A DNA stretch of 33,918 nucleotides from DASPRG01 sp963796125 (GTDB lineage: Bacteria; Nitrospirota; Thermodesulfovibrionia; Thermodesulfovibrionales; SM23-35). Positions 16,608 through 25,161 of this stretch are shown here, one piece after another. The notes under the pieces are model-generated. The model was given only the letters and a program-made list of their open reading frames with translations, made no database searches and was not told the origin of the DNA. The position numbers and the translations under genes were made by a program. Every line of letters starts with the position of its first letter. The stretch's first letter is position 1. The stretch is from assembly GCA_963796125.1 (NCBI GenBank), contig CAWCKM010000031.1, positions 1 through 33,918 of the forward strand, in the 5' to 3' direction.

Positions 16608-17951
16608 ATGAAAACAGTACTTTTGATTAATCCCAATGAGATCCGTCCGCCTGTGGCTCCCCTTGGACTTGAGTATATATCATCATTCCTCTCGGAGAGA
16701 GGACATAATGTGGTGATATATGACATGAATATCCATGAAGAAAGCCTCTCATCTGTCATTGAAAAGATTAATCCATATTGTGTTGGGATTTCAGTCAGAA
16801 ATATTGATGACAGCTGTTATGCTACGGCTGAATTTTTTCTGGACAAAGTGAAAGCAGTGGTGTCAGAGGTGAAGACAAAAGGAATCCCTGTCATTATGGG
16901 AGGAGTTGGGTTTTCCGTCATGCCCTATGAGACATTGACCTATACCGGGGCTGATGCGGGAATAAGGGGAGACGGCGAGGAGGTTTTTGAAAACCTTATT
17001 TCGTCAGGAATCAGACCGGAAGGCATTATCAATGCACCATCGTTCAATTTAAACGATTTTAAACCTGAACGTGGATTCATAAATAATCTCTTTTATTACA
17101 AAAAAGGCGGGATGGCCGGGATCGAAACAACGAGAGGATGTAACAGGAAGTGTATATATTGTGCTGATCCTCTTGCAAAGGGAAGTAGTGTGAGGTTCAG
17201 GTCAATAGAGTCTGTGACAGATGAAGTGCAACAACTGCTTGGAGAAGGCATTGCTCATTATCATCTCTGCGATTCGGAATTTAATCTTTCCATTGAGTAT
17301 ACGAAATCTTTATGTCAGGCTCTTATAGACAAGGGAATCGGAAAAAGAATTTCATGGTATGCCTATGGAGTACCCGATGTCATGGATAAGGAATTAGCCG
17401 GCCTTCTGAGGAAGGCTGGATGCAGCGGGATAAATTTCGGGGTTGATCACATTGATGACAGAATGCTTGCTTTTCTCGGAAAGAATCACCGCTATGAGGA
17501 TGTGAAGAGGGCAGTGAAGCTGTGTCAGGAAGCAGGCATAAAGGTGATGACAGATCTCCTCCTCGGTGCTCCGGGAGAGTCTTTTGTGTCTGTAAAAAAA
17601 GCAATCGAAGATATGAAAAGACTCAATCCATACAGGGTTGGCACATCATACGGTTTGAGAATATATCCGGGAACAGCCTTTCATGAATACCTTAAGCATA
17701 CGGGATATCAGGTCCCTTTGTCCCTCCTGCATCCTTATTTTTATGTGGAGGATACAATCAAAGAGGGGCTTGATGAGTTCATACAGGAATTGATACATGG
17801 GGACGAACGGTTTTATTTTAATGCAAAAGAGGAATCTGATCAGAATTATAACTACAATGCCAACAGGGTACTCGAAGATGCAATAAAAGCAGGTTTTCGG
17901 GGAGCGTTCTGGGATGTCCTTGCCATGTCTCAGGGAAAAGGTCAGAAATAA
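16608..17951 (+). CDS. Cobalamin-binding-domain radical SAM protein
   Basis: 447 residues from the ATG at 16608, which follows TGGAGG at normal distance (an ATG at 16590 lies too close upstream). N-terminal B12-binding-like Rossmann domain, about 1-140 (MKTVLLINPNEIRPPVAPLG, IPVIMGGVGFSVMPYETL). The radical SAM core begins with TRGCNRKCIYCADP (Cys178, 182, 185 bind the 4Fe-4S cluster). GISVRNIDD replaces a clear DxHxxG, so cobalamin may be bound base-off without His, or not at all. Such enzymes methylate or rearrange unactivated carbons in lipids, hopanoids, tetrapyrroles or natural products; no neighbour gives the substrate. Intact. Confidence 0.88.
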   Translation: MKTVLLINPNEIRPPVAPLGLEYISSFLSERGHNVVIYDMNIHEESLSSVIEKINPYCVGISVRNIDDSCYATAEFFLDKVKAVVSEVKTKGIPVIMGGVGFSVMPYETLTYTGADAGIRGDGEEVFENLISSGIRPEGIINAPSFNLNDFKPERGFINNLFYYKKGGMAGIETTRGCNRKCIYCADPLAKGSSVRFRSIESVTDEVQQLLGEGIAHYHLCDSEFNLSIEYTKSLCQALIDKGIGKRISWYAYGVPDVMDKELAGLLRKAGCSGINFGVDHIDDRMLAFLGKNHRYEDVKRAVKLCQEAGIKVMTDLLLGAPGESFVSVKKAIEDMKRLNPYRVGTSYGLRIYPGTAFHEYLKHTGYQVPLSLLHPYFYVEDTIKEGLDEFIQELIHGDERFYFNAKEESDQNYNYNANRVLEDAIKAGFRGAFWDVLAMSQGKGQK

Positions 17952-18004
17952 TTCACCTGTAAAATAATCATCCTGTTTAACCCAGATTATTCACCACTCG
18001 TGAA

Positions 18005-18126
18005 AGAGCAGATGCAGTATCATCGCTCATTCTCGGTACGCTTCTGCGTACCTCCGAGGTACAGAGTGTCAGCCGCCTTGGGGCGGTGAACACTCTGTAA
18101 AGCCGCTCCGATACTGCATCTGCTCT
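18005..18126. repeat. Structured palindromic element, copy 1 (three-way junction)
   Basis: Outer arms of 17 bp are perfect inverted repeats (18005-18021 and 18110-18126). Inside are two hairpins. One is CTCG-GTACGC-ttct-GCGTAC-CTC-CGAG (18032-18058). The other is ACAGAGTGT...ACACTCTGT (18061-18098), itself containing CCGCC-ttgg-GGCGG. Unpaired strands ATCGCTCATT and AAAGCCGCTCC join them. Copy 2 at 25024-25149 keeps these joining strands and the CTC bulge while the paired parts differ but still pair. It lies between convergent genes. Confidence 0.8.
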
Positions 18127-18173
18127 GATTGATCAACAAATATATTAATAATCTGGATTAAATGGCAGGGTGA

Positions 18174-18350
18174 TTAATCCTTTTCGAAATAATCTTTTAA
18201 TTTCTCTATGAGAGAATCAGGCCAGATATCTTCAAAAAGAATTGCATCGACTTCTTCCTTGCTGAGAGACTCCTTCACAGGCAGGGGCAATTTTCTTAAT
18301 AAATAAACTCTTTCAGATTTTGCCTTTCTTCTCGGAGCATCTTTTTCCAT
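18174..18350 (-). CDS. Hypothetical 58-residue charged protein
   Basis: ATG at 18350 to TAA at 18174: a highly charged, Leu-rich peptide (MEKDAPRRKAKSERVYLLRK at the start, EEVDAILFEDIWPDSLIEKL in the middle) with protein-like composition and predicted helices. It sits 56 bases downstream of the corrinoid-protein gene on the same strand and may be cotranscribed with it. No family recognised and no strong ribosome binding site (CCGCATT before the ATG). The coding-like composition is the main support. Confidence 0.5.
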   Translation of the reverse strand: MEKDAPRRKAKSERVYLLRKLPLPVKESLSKEEVDAILFEDIWPDSLIEKLKDYFEKD

Positions 18351-18405
18351 AATGCGGATAGTGTAACATAAGCTCAGAATATTTCACATGCTGGGGAGTT
18401 GTATG

Positions 18406-19042
18406 CTACCATGGAGTCTCCTTCGGGTGAGTCCAGATCCTGGACAGAAAAAGTGGAAGTTCGGCAGCGCAGATTGGTCCAACCTGAACCCGCCAGCCTG
18501 TCATCTTTTCAATATCTTGTTTTAGAGATGAAGCAAAGCCAGGGATGATCAATTCTCTTTTTGTTACCCTGTCCTCTATGCCCGATTCTTTGATGGTTTT
18601 AAATATCTTCTCTGCTGTAAAGCTCTGATAAATCATGGCCATATCAATGGTATCCCCGTTTGTATCCACAAAGAGAACATGAAAAGCTCCTGTTGTTGTC
18701 CCTAAGGTGGTCAGAAGAACCTGTTCAGTATAATCATTATTGCCTGAAATAAGCAGTAATGACTCTGAGTTTGGATTATTAATTTCCACGAGTCCAATTA
18801 AACTTGGTCTCGGGTGAGTGAGGAGAGGTACATCAGGCCACAAATCTTTAGCTTTAAGGGCTACCTCAAAAGCATAAGCCTCATTATTACTGAGGAAAGT
18901 GCAATCCTGAGGTCTCTTCACCCCTTTTCTGAGGGCATTTATCAATTCTTCACATGATTCGATGCCGCACTGGGTACAATCAGGTCTTTTGAAGATATTG
19001 TAAAAAGTCAATTTTATCGAGATATACATCTGCAGAAGTCAC
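18406..19042 (-). CDS. Short corrinoid iron-sulfur protein (CdhD/AcsC C-terminal domain type)
   Basis: About 210 residues. An N-terminal 4Fe-4S motif, C-x2-C-x4-C-x16-C (CTQCGIESC...C), is followed by a corrinoid-binding domain like the C-terminus of the CODH/acetyl-CoA synthase gamma subunit: LLLISGNNDYTEQVLLTTLG, LFVDTNGDTIDMAMIYQSFT, LIIPGFASSLKQDIEKMTGW and VGPICAAELPLFL. The central methyltransferase-like TIM barrel (about 250 residues) is absent. GAGGAGGT lies 3 bases before a GTG at 19042, whose frame (TSADVYLDKIDF) joins the Fe-S motif only if a T5 run near 19008 is T4; otherwise translation starts at ATG 19029. It might be a corrinoid reductive-activation or methyl-carrier protein. 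No CODH/ACS subunit is nearby. Confidence 0.78.
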
Positions 19043-19071
19043 TATACCTCCTCATAGATTATAGTTTTTTC

Positions 19072-19097
19072 AGAGAGCAAAAAATCTGTTGCTCTCT
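19072..19097. other. Inverted repeat between divergent genes
   Basis: AGAGAGCAA (19072-19080), an 8-base spacer and TTGCTCTCT (19089-19097) form a perfect 9-bp inverted repeat in the 154-base gap between the corrinoid gene (minus) and the secreted-protein gene (plus). It could be an operator or the hairpin of a transcript leader. Confidence 0.4.
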
Positions 19098-19196
19098 TTG
19101 GTGCAATGATAATTATTACCTTAGCAGATTTGGAATAGAAAAAGTTAAAATAAAAACGATTTAAGGATATAAAACATAACTAGTGGAGGCAAACAA

Positions 19197-19736
19197 ATGC
19201 AAAAAGCAAAAAATATATGTATGATTAGTTTTATCGTTCTTCTCGCCCTTGTAACCAGTACCACGCTTGTACATGCCGAATATCTGAAAACGAAGGAAGC
19301 TAAGGCTGAAGAAGTTACAGGCAGCTTTATCCTTATATTATACGGGGGAAGTCATATGAATGATTTGGAAACCATTGCTTTTCTGGATAAAGAGGGAGAT
19401 CAGTATGAGTTTGAGCCGTATGCCCCTGAATTTGATTACAAGGTAAAAAAGGGAGTCCCTGCCGGAGATGCTTTGAAAGAGGCAAGAAAGTTTGTCAGTT
19501 TTCACAATGCCTTCTGGCGGTCCCAGTTAAGCAGGATTCTCGATGAAAAAGGAAATACCATAGGATATGAAGTAAGACCTCTCTATCGCCCCTTTGTATA
19601 CGGCAGAGATGATCTGCTTGAAGTCTACTATAGGATCAAGGATGGCAAAGTGATTGTGTATATAAGGCTTGTACCAGAGATCTTTAATAAATTCTTTTTC
19701 GGAGACCTGCCAGGTGGCCCTTCGGGTGGACATTGA
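19197..19736 (+). CDS. Secreted hypothetical protein
   Basis: 179 residues. A clear signal peptide (ICMISFIVLLALVTSTTLVHA) precedes a mature domain with alternating strands, e.g. GSFILILYGGSHMNDLETIA, FLDKEGDQYEFEPYAPEFDY, IGYEVRPLYRPFVYGRDDLL and KDGKVIVYIRL, ending GDLPGGPSGGH. Likely periplasmic and beta-rich. AGTGGAGG precedes the ATG. The next gene starts 5 bases after its stop, suggesting an operon with the zinc-ribbon protein. Family not recognised. Confidence 0.72.
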   Translation: MQKAKNICMISFIVLLALVTSTTLVHAEYLKTKEAKAEEVTGSFILILYGGSHMNDLETIAFLDKEGDQYEFEPYAPEFDYKVKKGVPAGDALKEARKFVSFHNAFWRSQLSRILDEKGNTIGYEVRPLYRPFVYGRDDLLEVYYRIKDGKVIVYIRLVPEIFNKFFFGDLPGGPSGGH

Positions 19737-19740
19737 AAAT

Positions 19741-20332
19741 ATGACAGAGACAAAAAAGTGTGAGTATTGCGGGAAGGAGATAAATATAGCATATATGATT
19801 TGTCCTCTCTGCGGTGGTCACCTTCGTGGAAAGGAACAAACGCGAAGTCCCGGCATGCCCCCGGTGCAAGGTGCAGCTTGGTATTCACTATCGTGATAGA
19901 GAAGAGTATGACATATGCCCGGAATGTGGTGGTTTGTGGCTTGACAGGGGAGAGTTTCGGCTTTTTACCAGAGAATATGATGTCTATAAGAAAGATGATG
20001 ACAAGGGTGAATATCTTCGGGAACCCTCAAGAAACCCGGTTGAGTATGTACCGTGTGTACGATGCGGCAAACTGATGAACCGGAAGAACTTCGCAAAAAT
20101 ATCGGGGGTCATCATAGATGAATGTGGTGCACATGGCGTTTGGCTCGATGCGGGAGAACTTGAGAAAATACGGCATTTTATCGCTGACGGAGGACTTGAC
20201 AGCGCACAAGACGCAGAAATAGAAAATGTTCGCACTGAACTGAAAGATCTCGATACAAAGGTTGACCAAGTAGCTCTTACCCATAAAATTATTCATTTCT
20301 GGAATCTCAAGAGGTGGCTTTTCGGAGGATAA
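19741..20332 (+). CDS. Multi-zinc-ribbon protein with two zf-TFIIB domains, one frameshift
   Basis: About 196 residues when one base is removed near 19830 (GGAAAGG read as GGAAGG gives LRGRNKREVPACPRCK). The N-terminal ribbon KCEYCGKEINIAYMICPLCGG is followed by two zf-TFIIB modules: CPRCKVQLG...YDICPECGGLWLDRGEF and CVRCGKLMNRKN...IIDECGAHGVWLDAGELE. The C-terminus ends in a short coiled coil (ENVRTELKDLDTKVDQVALT) and FWNLKRWLFGG. Proteins of this class are small, probably zinc-binding, of unknown function. Without repair, translation could restart at GTG 19814 and make only the two zf-TFIIB modules. Confidence 0.75.
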
Positions 20333-20348
20333 AGATTCTTATTTATTT

Positions 20349-22284
20349 TTAAAGTGACGCTTGAACTGCGGTGGCTATCGCCCGCACAGTGTTATGCCCT
20401 AAATATTTTCTATTTTTAATCCCAACCAGATTTAAGACTCTTACGGGCTTGTTCATTTCTAAGAATGCGGGTCATCTCCAAGCGATGGAATCAAACCAAT
20501 CTTTTCGTCTTCAAACCCGATTCACACCGGCAGGTTACCGCTGTTCTCAATCTCTGTATCTCTAACGAAATTTGGAAAGGCCATTTTATTCGCAGCTGCG
20601 TTTTCATCTGCCTACCTTAAGCCATTCATAGCTGTTGATTTGAAGATTCTTCAAGACTCCACGGTCTTTTGCTCTACATCATAAAATAACGAAATTCACC
20701 GTCAGTATAGCTTAAACCTGTCAATCTTTGATTCTGCTATTGTGCAATCGCCATTCTTAAATGAAAAAATGCTTTATTCCCGGTTGGCTCGATAATTTTG
20801 TTGGGCCTTCATTTCCTTGACGTCACTTTAAGGAGCAAGACGGATATTATCCCAGTATTTGAGAGCATCATTAAGTAAAATCTTAGCCGCTTTTATTAAT
20901 TCTTGGGGCGGATAAGCAGATTGTGATCCCCTGCATATCGAAGACTAGACGGGGTACTGAGATGTTCTTCTATCGGTTAGCATAGTCCAAACTGATGGTT
21001 CAAAACTCATTCGGCTTAGTCTGCTCACAACCTATACCACCTGCTTTAACCCATGAATACGTATTGTTGCCAACTTCTTTACTTGAATTCGGCATCGCAA
21101 AGAACGGCTGAAGCATTTTGTCAGAGTGAAGCGAACTGCGATTATGTCTTTTATCGGCTTTCCAGCTTTTGCCATAATAGCTTTCAGCGTGATTTCACAT
21201 GATCAGTGAGACGGAGGAGGATCAGTCTGGAACTTATCAGGTTCATCGCCGTCATCAGCAAGAACGAATTGGGGAGCCTCAATGAGGTGTTCGCTGAATC
21301 CGAGGTCATACATTGCCATAGAAGATACTCTCTTCTTTCATTTTCGCCCCACGGCAGGCGTCAGCGGCGGCTGGGGAACGCTCCGGCTGGACGCGCTTCG
21401 TTGTGGCGAATTCGCCTTTTGGCAGCAGCGTCGATGTAGATTTGGCAATATTCCTCGGTCGTTCGTCGATCAGCAGGAGATTTGAAATTGAAGTGCACGC
21501 GGATCATTTCTGCAGCCGCTCTAAGTTACCGAATCCTCGATGGAACAATTTATACTCGCTTCGAGCATCCCAAGGTTCACAAGCACGGCACTTCTCGAGT
21601 AGCTCAACCGCAGTGTCAATCAAGTTTCTGCGATATTGATTAATTTCGCTTGATAGACGGTTGGCTAGCACATAATTGTCAGATAGTCGTCGCTGATTCT
21701 GCTGATACAACGCTAGTCAGCGTGTTGTATACGTTCAATGCATGCTAGTTCTCGAAACCGGTCGAGTCAACGAAGTGTATTGATCCAAAAGCAGTTTCAG
21801 CGCGTTGTTCAATGCGGCATAGTCATCACTTCGGTTTTTCGAGAGATGCTCGTAACCTCGCTCGTAGTCGTATTCCAGTGCGGACAATCCGTCACAGCGT
21901 GCTGTGATAAGAGTTCGTAGCGTGTTACGGTTGGCTCGATCGAAAAGGAATTACAAGACTATTTGGTGAATAACTGGAATACGCGGTATTCTTGAACAGC
22001 CCTATATCGTTCGATAAGGTGGCTAATGCTTAAACCTGGCTGTACTGCCATTGAAGCACAAATCACACTGAAGTAATGCGTATGCGATGTTATAGCGCCT
22101 CAGCTAATTGACGTTTCGCATTAGCCGCAAATCAATCCTCAGTAAGCATCGTATTGGCTCGTACATTTGGAATCGATTTTATGTCGGAATTGTGGAGAAG
22201 AAACAAATCTGCGCCTCGGTCGTTCAAGTTCTATGCACGTTCCAAATCGAGAAAATCGGCAAACTTTTTTTCTGTAGCGTCCAT
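20349..22284 (-). pseudogene. Decayed minus-strand gene(s), family not recognised
   Basis: No intact gene lies in this 1.9 kb, but the minus strand holds a series of coherent peptides. It starts with an ATG at 22284 behind GCAAAGAGGATTTAA: MDATEKKFADFLDLERA, a TAG, then NLNDRGADLFLLHNSDIKSI. Further along are ISHLIERYRAVQEYRVFQLF, YERGYEHLSKNRSDDYAALN, ALKLLLDQYTSLTR and LANRLSSEINQYRRNLIDTA (21504-21710). Then come MIRVHFNFKSPADRRTTEEY, CQIYIDAAAKRRIRHNEARP, GFSEHLIEAPQFVLADDGDE, SDKMLQPFFAMPNSSKEVGN, NKMAFPNFVRDTEIENSG and MNKPVRVLNLVGIKNRKYLG. Stops and shifts interrupt them. Several stops fit CAG, CGA or CAA changed by C-to-T. The content suggests one or two phage- or plasmid-type genes. 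Confidence 0.55.
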
Positions 22285-22415
22285 TTAAATCCTCTTTGCA
22301 TAACAATAATTATACGGCCCCATTATTTTTCAGATTCATGATGTAAATATAGCACAATCCGTATGCTTTGAAAATTAAAAAAGCAATAAAATCAAACCGT
22401 TTAAAATAGCCTTAT

Positions 22416-22460
22416 CCCGTATTTTGTGGTAATATGGACAAAAAACGGGGTTGGTATAAT
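22416..22460 (+). promoter_or_regulatory. Inverted repeat next to TATAAT
   Basis: CCCGTATTTTGT (22416-22427), a 10-base spacer and ACAAAAAACGGG (22438-22449) form an 11-of-12-bp inverted repeat. It is followed at 22455-22460 by a perfect TATAAT, overlapping where a -35 box would be. This arrangement fits a repressor operator. No good -35 hexamer is seen. Confidence 0.4.
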
Positions 22461-22655
22461 ATGGGAAATTTGTCAACCGATGCTCACCGGACATTGCCAG
22501 AGTTCCAGGACTTTCTTATGAAAAAGAGCCTGGTAGGTGTTGTGTGTCTCGAAAGGGATGAAAGTAAAGCATGGTCAGTACAGTGGATGTTAATATCAGA
22601 TTTAGTTCTGGAAGAAAGAACAAGGGTAGTTTGCAATGGATTGCAATCTTCCTAA
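22461..22655 (+). other. Possible recombinase N-terminal remnant
   Basis: The frame MGNLSTDAHRTLPEFQDFLM-KKSLV resembles the first residues of integron- and IS-type tyrosine recombinases (LPEFQDFL...), but the rest (VVCLERDESKAWSVQWMLIS) does not continue the SAM-like domain, and the frame ends after 64 residues. Either a stub of an integrase gene or a small unrelated protein; no catalytic part is found downstream. Confidence 0.25.
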
Positions 22656-22689
22656 ACTGAAAAATCAATAATAAGGGGGGCATTTTAAC

Positions 22690-24072
22690 TTGAAACTCAA
22701 ATTTCTTGGTGGTGCAAGGACAGTTACAGGTTCCTGTTTTTATATGGAGTGTAACAACCTCAAATTTCTTGTCGAATGCGGAATGTACCAGGGTGAAGAC
22801 GCAGAAGAAATTAACAAAGCTGCATTTGACTTTAATCCCGAAGAAATCGATTATGTTTTTGTCACGCATGCTCATCTTGACCATTCAGGGATGCTTCCCA
22901 GAATTGTGAAAGAAGGCTTTAAAGGAAGGATTATCACAACATCTGCGACAAAAGATCTGCTCGAAATAATGCTTTACGATTCAGCACATATTCAAGAAAG
23001 TGATACAGAATGGCTTACAAGAAAGGCACTAAGGGCTGGCAAACCCCCTGTGATTCCACTTTATACAACAGAAGATGTTAGGAATGTAATGCCCCTGATT
23101 GATATAAAAAAGTATGGCGAGATTTTCCATATTGGCAACGGTATCAAATACAGATTTTTGGACGCAGGGCATATTCTTGGCTCTGGTACACTCGAATTGT
23201 GGTTTCAAGATAGTTTGAAAGAGAAAAAAATCGTGTTTTCCGGAGATATTGGCAAAAAAGGTAATCCTATCGTAAAAGACCCTCTTAATCCTGTAGAAGC
23301 AGACTTCATTGTAATGGAATCAACATACGGCAACAGGCTCCATAAACCATTAAAAGAAAGCATAGACGAGCTTGTAGATGCTGTAAAAACAACCCTTAAA
23401 AGAGGCGGGAATGTATACATACCCTCTTTTGCTGTAGGCAGGACACAGGATTTACTTTATATTCTGAATAACCTCTTGAGGAAAAAAAGACTTTATAATA
23501 TTAATGTCTATCTCGACAGTCCACTTGCTCAGGAGGCAACACAAATATATCTTTCGCACCCTGAATGCTTTGATGAAGACGCAAAAAAACTCTTTACGAC
23601 AAAAGATTACAATGATTCCATAAAATTACATTTCGTCCAAAGCGCCCAGGAATCAATGGCATTAAATAAAATTAAATCAGGCATAATTGTAATAGCGGGA
23701 AGCGGAATGTGTGAGGGTGGAAGGATTAGACATCATCTAAAACATAATCTCTGGAGGTCTGAATGCAGCGTCATATTTGTCGGGTTCCAAGGAAAAGGAA
23801 CATTGGGACGGAAAATTGTAGATGGAGCAAAGACGGTTCATATACTTGGAGAAGAGATTGCTGTCAAGGCATCTATATATACTATCAATGGCTTTTCTGC
23901 TCATGCAGACCAAGCAGAACTTATCGAATGGATATCATTTTTTAAAGATTCACCGGAGGTCTTTATAGTCCATGGGGAAGAGGAGGTATCAATGGTTTTC
24001 AGCAGTCTTGTAAATGAAAGATTTGGATTTAAAACATATGTGCCTGAAAAAGGTGAGATGTTTATGCTTTAA
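22690..24072 (+). CDS. MBL-fold / beta-CASP RNA-processing nuclease
   Basis: 460 residues, intact. Metallo-beta-lactamase zinc motif HAHLDH (60-65) with DAGHILGSG and FSGDIG supplying further ligands; beta-CASP motifs include ESTYGNRLH, PSFAVGRTQ, GSGMCEGGRIRHHL and GFSAHADQAEL. The pattern matches bacterial CPSF-like RNases such as Thermus TTHA0252 rather than RNase J. Expected to cleave RNA endonucleolytically in the cytoplasm. TTG start behind AAGGGGGG. Its 3' end overlaps the convergent small gene by 11 bases. Confidence 0.92.
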   Translation: MKLKFLGGARTVTGSCFYMECNNLKFLVECGMYQGEDAEEINKAAFDFNPEEIDYVFVTHAHLDHSGMLPRIVKEGFKGRIITTSATKDLLEIMLYDSAHIQESDTEWLTRKALRAGKPPVIPLYTTEDVRNVMPLIDIKKYGEIFHIGNGIKYRFLDAGHILGSGTLELWFQDSLKEKKIVFSGDIGKKGNPIVKDPLNPVEADFIVMESTYGNRLHKPLKESIDELVDAVKTTLKRGGNVYIPSFAVGRTQDLLYILNNLLRKKRLYNINVYLDSPLAQEATQIYLSHPECFDEDAKKLFTTKDYNDSIKLHFVQSAQESMALNKIKSGIIVIAGSGMCEGGRIRHHLKHNLWRSECSVIFVGFQGKGTLGRKIVDGAKTVHILGEEIAVKASIYTINGFSAHADQAELIEWISFFKDSPEVFIVHGEEEVSMVFSSLVNERFGFKTYVPEKGEMFML

Positions 24073-24232
24073 AGTTGTCTTCTCCTATCTTCTCAAAAGA
24101 TGCGGTATAAGAATCCCTTTTCTGTAATTCTTCCCATGCTTTGATCAGAGATTGTTCAGTGGTTTTTTGAGCTGCTAAAAGCAAAGAAGACATAGCAAGA
24201 CAAACCAAAAATATCAGAACAATCTTCTTCAT
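24062..24232 (-). CDS. Short exported peptide, perhaps truncated
   Basis: 56 residues from ATG 24232, which follows AAGGAGAT. Signal peptide MKKIVLIFLVCLAMSSLLLA, then QKTTEQSLIKAWEELQKRDS and SFEKIGEDNF. The sequence stops abruptly at a TAA inside the end of the convergent MBL gene; the mature part looks like the beginning of a longer family (AWEELQKRD...F.KI...), so the gene may be truncated. It lies 20 bases downstream of the ABC permease on the same strand. Confidence 0.5.
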   Translation of the reverse strand: MKKIVLIFLVCLAMSSLLLAAQKTTEQSLIKAWEELQKRDSYTASFEKIGEDNFKA

Positions 24233-24252
24233 GTTTAATATCTCCTTGGTTT

Positions 24253-25008
24253 TTATTGTATAATCCTTTTCCGCATCAGTCTGAAGGGGTAGGGCGTCAG
24301 GAGAACGACTACCACAAGGATCCACACAATATCAGAGAGAGCTCCCCTTAAAACCCCGGAAGAAAAAGACCTGCAGATATTCACGAGATGATAAAGGGGA
24401 GTGAAGAAGGCAATCTTCGAAATGATGGGAGGTAGGGTATCGAGAGGGAAGAATATGCCTGAAAAGAGAAACATGGGTGTCAATAAAATCGTATAAAAAT
24501 AGTTAAAGGATTCTATACCTGGTACTATAGCAGCAACGATAACAGATAACTCGGCAAAGATCAGCCCGCTGATAAAAATAAAGGGAATGGCAAGGATAAT
24601 CCATGGGGAATCAACAAGGCCGAAGAGAGCAATTACGGACATAATGATAGAGCCGTAAAGCAAACTCTTTGTAGCTCCCCAGATTAATTCACCAGACACA
24701 AGCTCGTTTATATTTACCGGTGTTGCGAGTATTGCGTCGAATGTCTTCTGATAGGTCATTCGGACATAGGTGCCATAGGTACACTCATAGGCAGCAGCGA
24801 ACATGGAAGAGGATGCTATTATTCCAGGAGCTATGTATTTTATATAAGGTATGCCGTTTATCTCCTTTACAAAAGCACCAAGGCCGAGTCCTAATGCTGC
24901 GAGATAGAGAATAGGTTCTACAAAGTTCAGCGCTATACTCGATTTATAGAGCTTTGTATATACTGTGGCATGTCTTTGCCAGACCCTGAATGCACGTTTA
25001 ATGTTCAT
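24253..25008 (-). CDS. ABC-2 type permease (NodJ-like)
   Basis: 251 residues with six hydrophobic segments and an ABC-2 signature: NFVEPILYLAALGLGLGAFV, YIAPGIIASSSMFAAAYECT, FDAILATPVNINELVSGELI, LFSGIFFPLDTLPP and ISKIAFFTPLYHLVNICRSF. The pattern is close to NodJ, the membrane partner of NodI in lipo-oligosaccharide export, though homologues occur widely outside rhizobia with unknown cargo. It pairs with the ATPase at 25162-25893, separated by a 153-base gap filled by a structured repeat. Confidence 0.88.
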   Translation of the reverse strand: MNIKRAFRVWQRHATVYTKLYKSSIALNFVEPILYLAALGLGLGAFVKEINGIPYIKYIAPGIIASSSMFAAAYECTYGTYVRMTYQKTFDAILATPVNINELVSGELIWGATKSLLYGSIIMSVIALFGLVDSPWIILAIPFIFISGLIFAELSVIVAAIVPGIESFNYFYTILLTPMFLFSGIFFPLDTLPPIISKIAFFTPLYHLVNICRSFSSGVLRGALSDIVWILVVVVLLTPYPFRLMRKRIIQ

Positions 25009-25023
25009 AATATTTTTTCATCT

Positions 25024-25149
25024 CAGGCCGATTTTGTTGTTATCGCTCATTCTCGGTCGCAACGACCTCCGAGGCTTTTGCCTCTTTATTTTCTAAAGAT
25101 ACTTTTGAATATCGGCAAAAGAAACCGCACTAACAACAAATTCGGCCTG
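25024..25149. repeat. Structured palindromic element, copy 2 (three-way junction)
   Basis: Outer arms of 19 bp (25024-25042 and 25131-25149) pair with one mismatch; their sequence differs from copy 1. Inside: CTCG-GTCG-caa-CGAC-CTC-CGAG (25052-25073) and CTTTTGCC...GGCAAAAG (25075-25121). The joining strands ATCGCTCATT and AAACCGCAC match copy 1 at 18005-18126. It lies between the ABC ATPase and permease genes, inside their presumed operon. Confidence 0.8.
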
Positions 25150-25161
25150 GATAATGTTAGG

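Noticed and set aside
18005..18126. CRISPR or integron attC site
   Set aside because: There is no repeat-spacer periodicity and no GTTRRRY core; the structure is a single enclosed junction.
21206..21639. Overlapping plus-strand frames of 65-80 codons
   Set aside because: The minus strand of the same DNA gives better peptides (AEMIRVHFNFKSPADRRTTE), so the plus frames are shadows.
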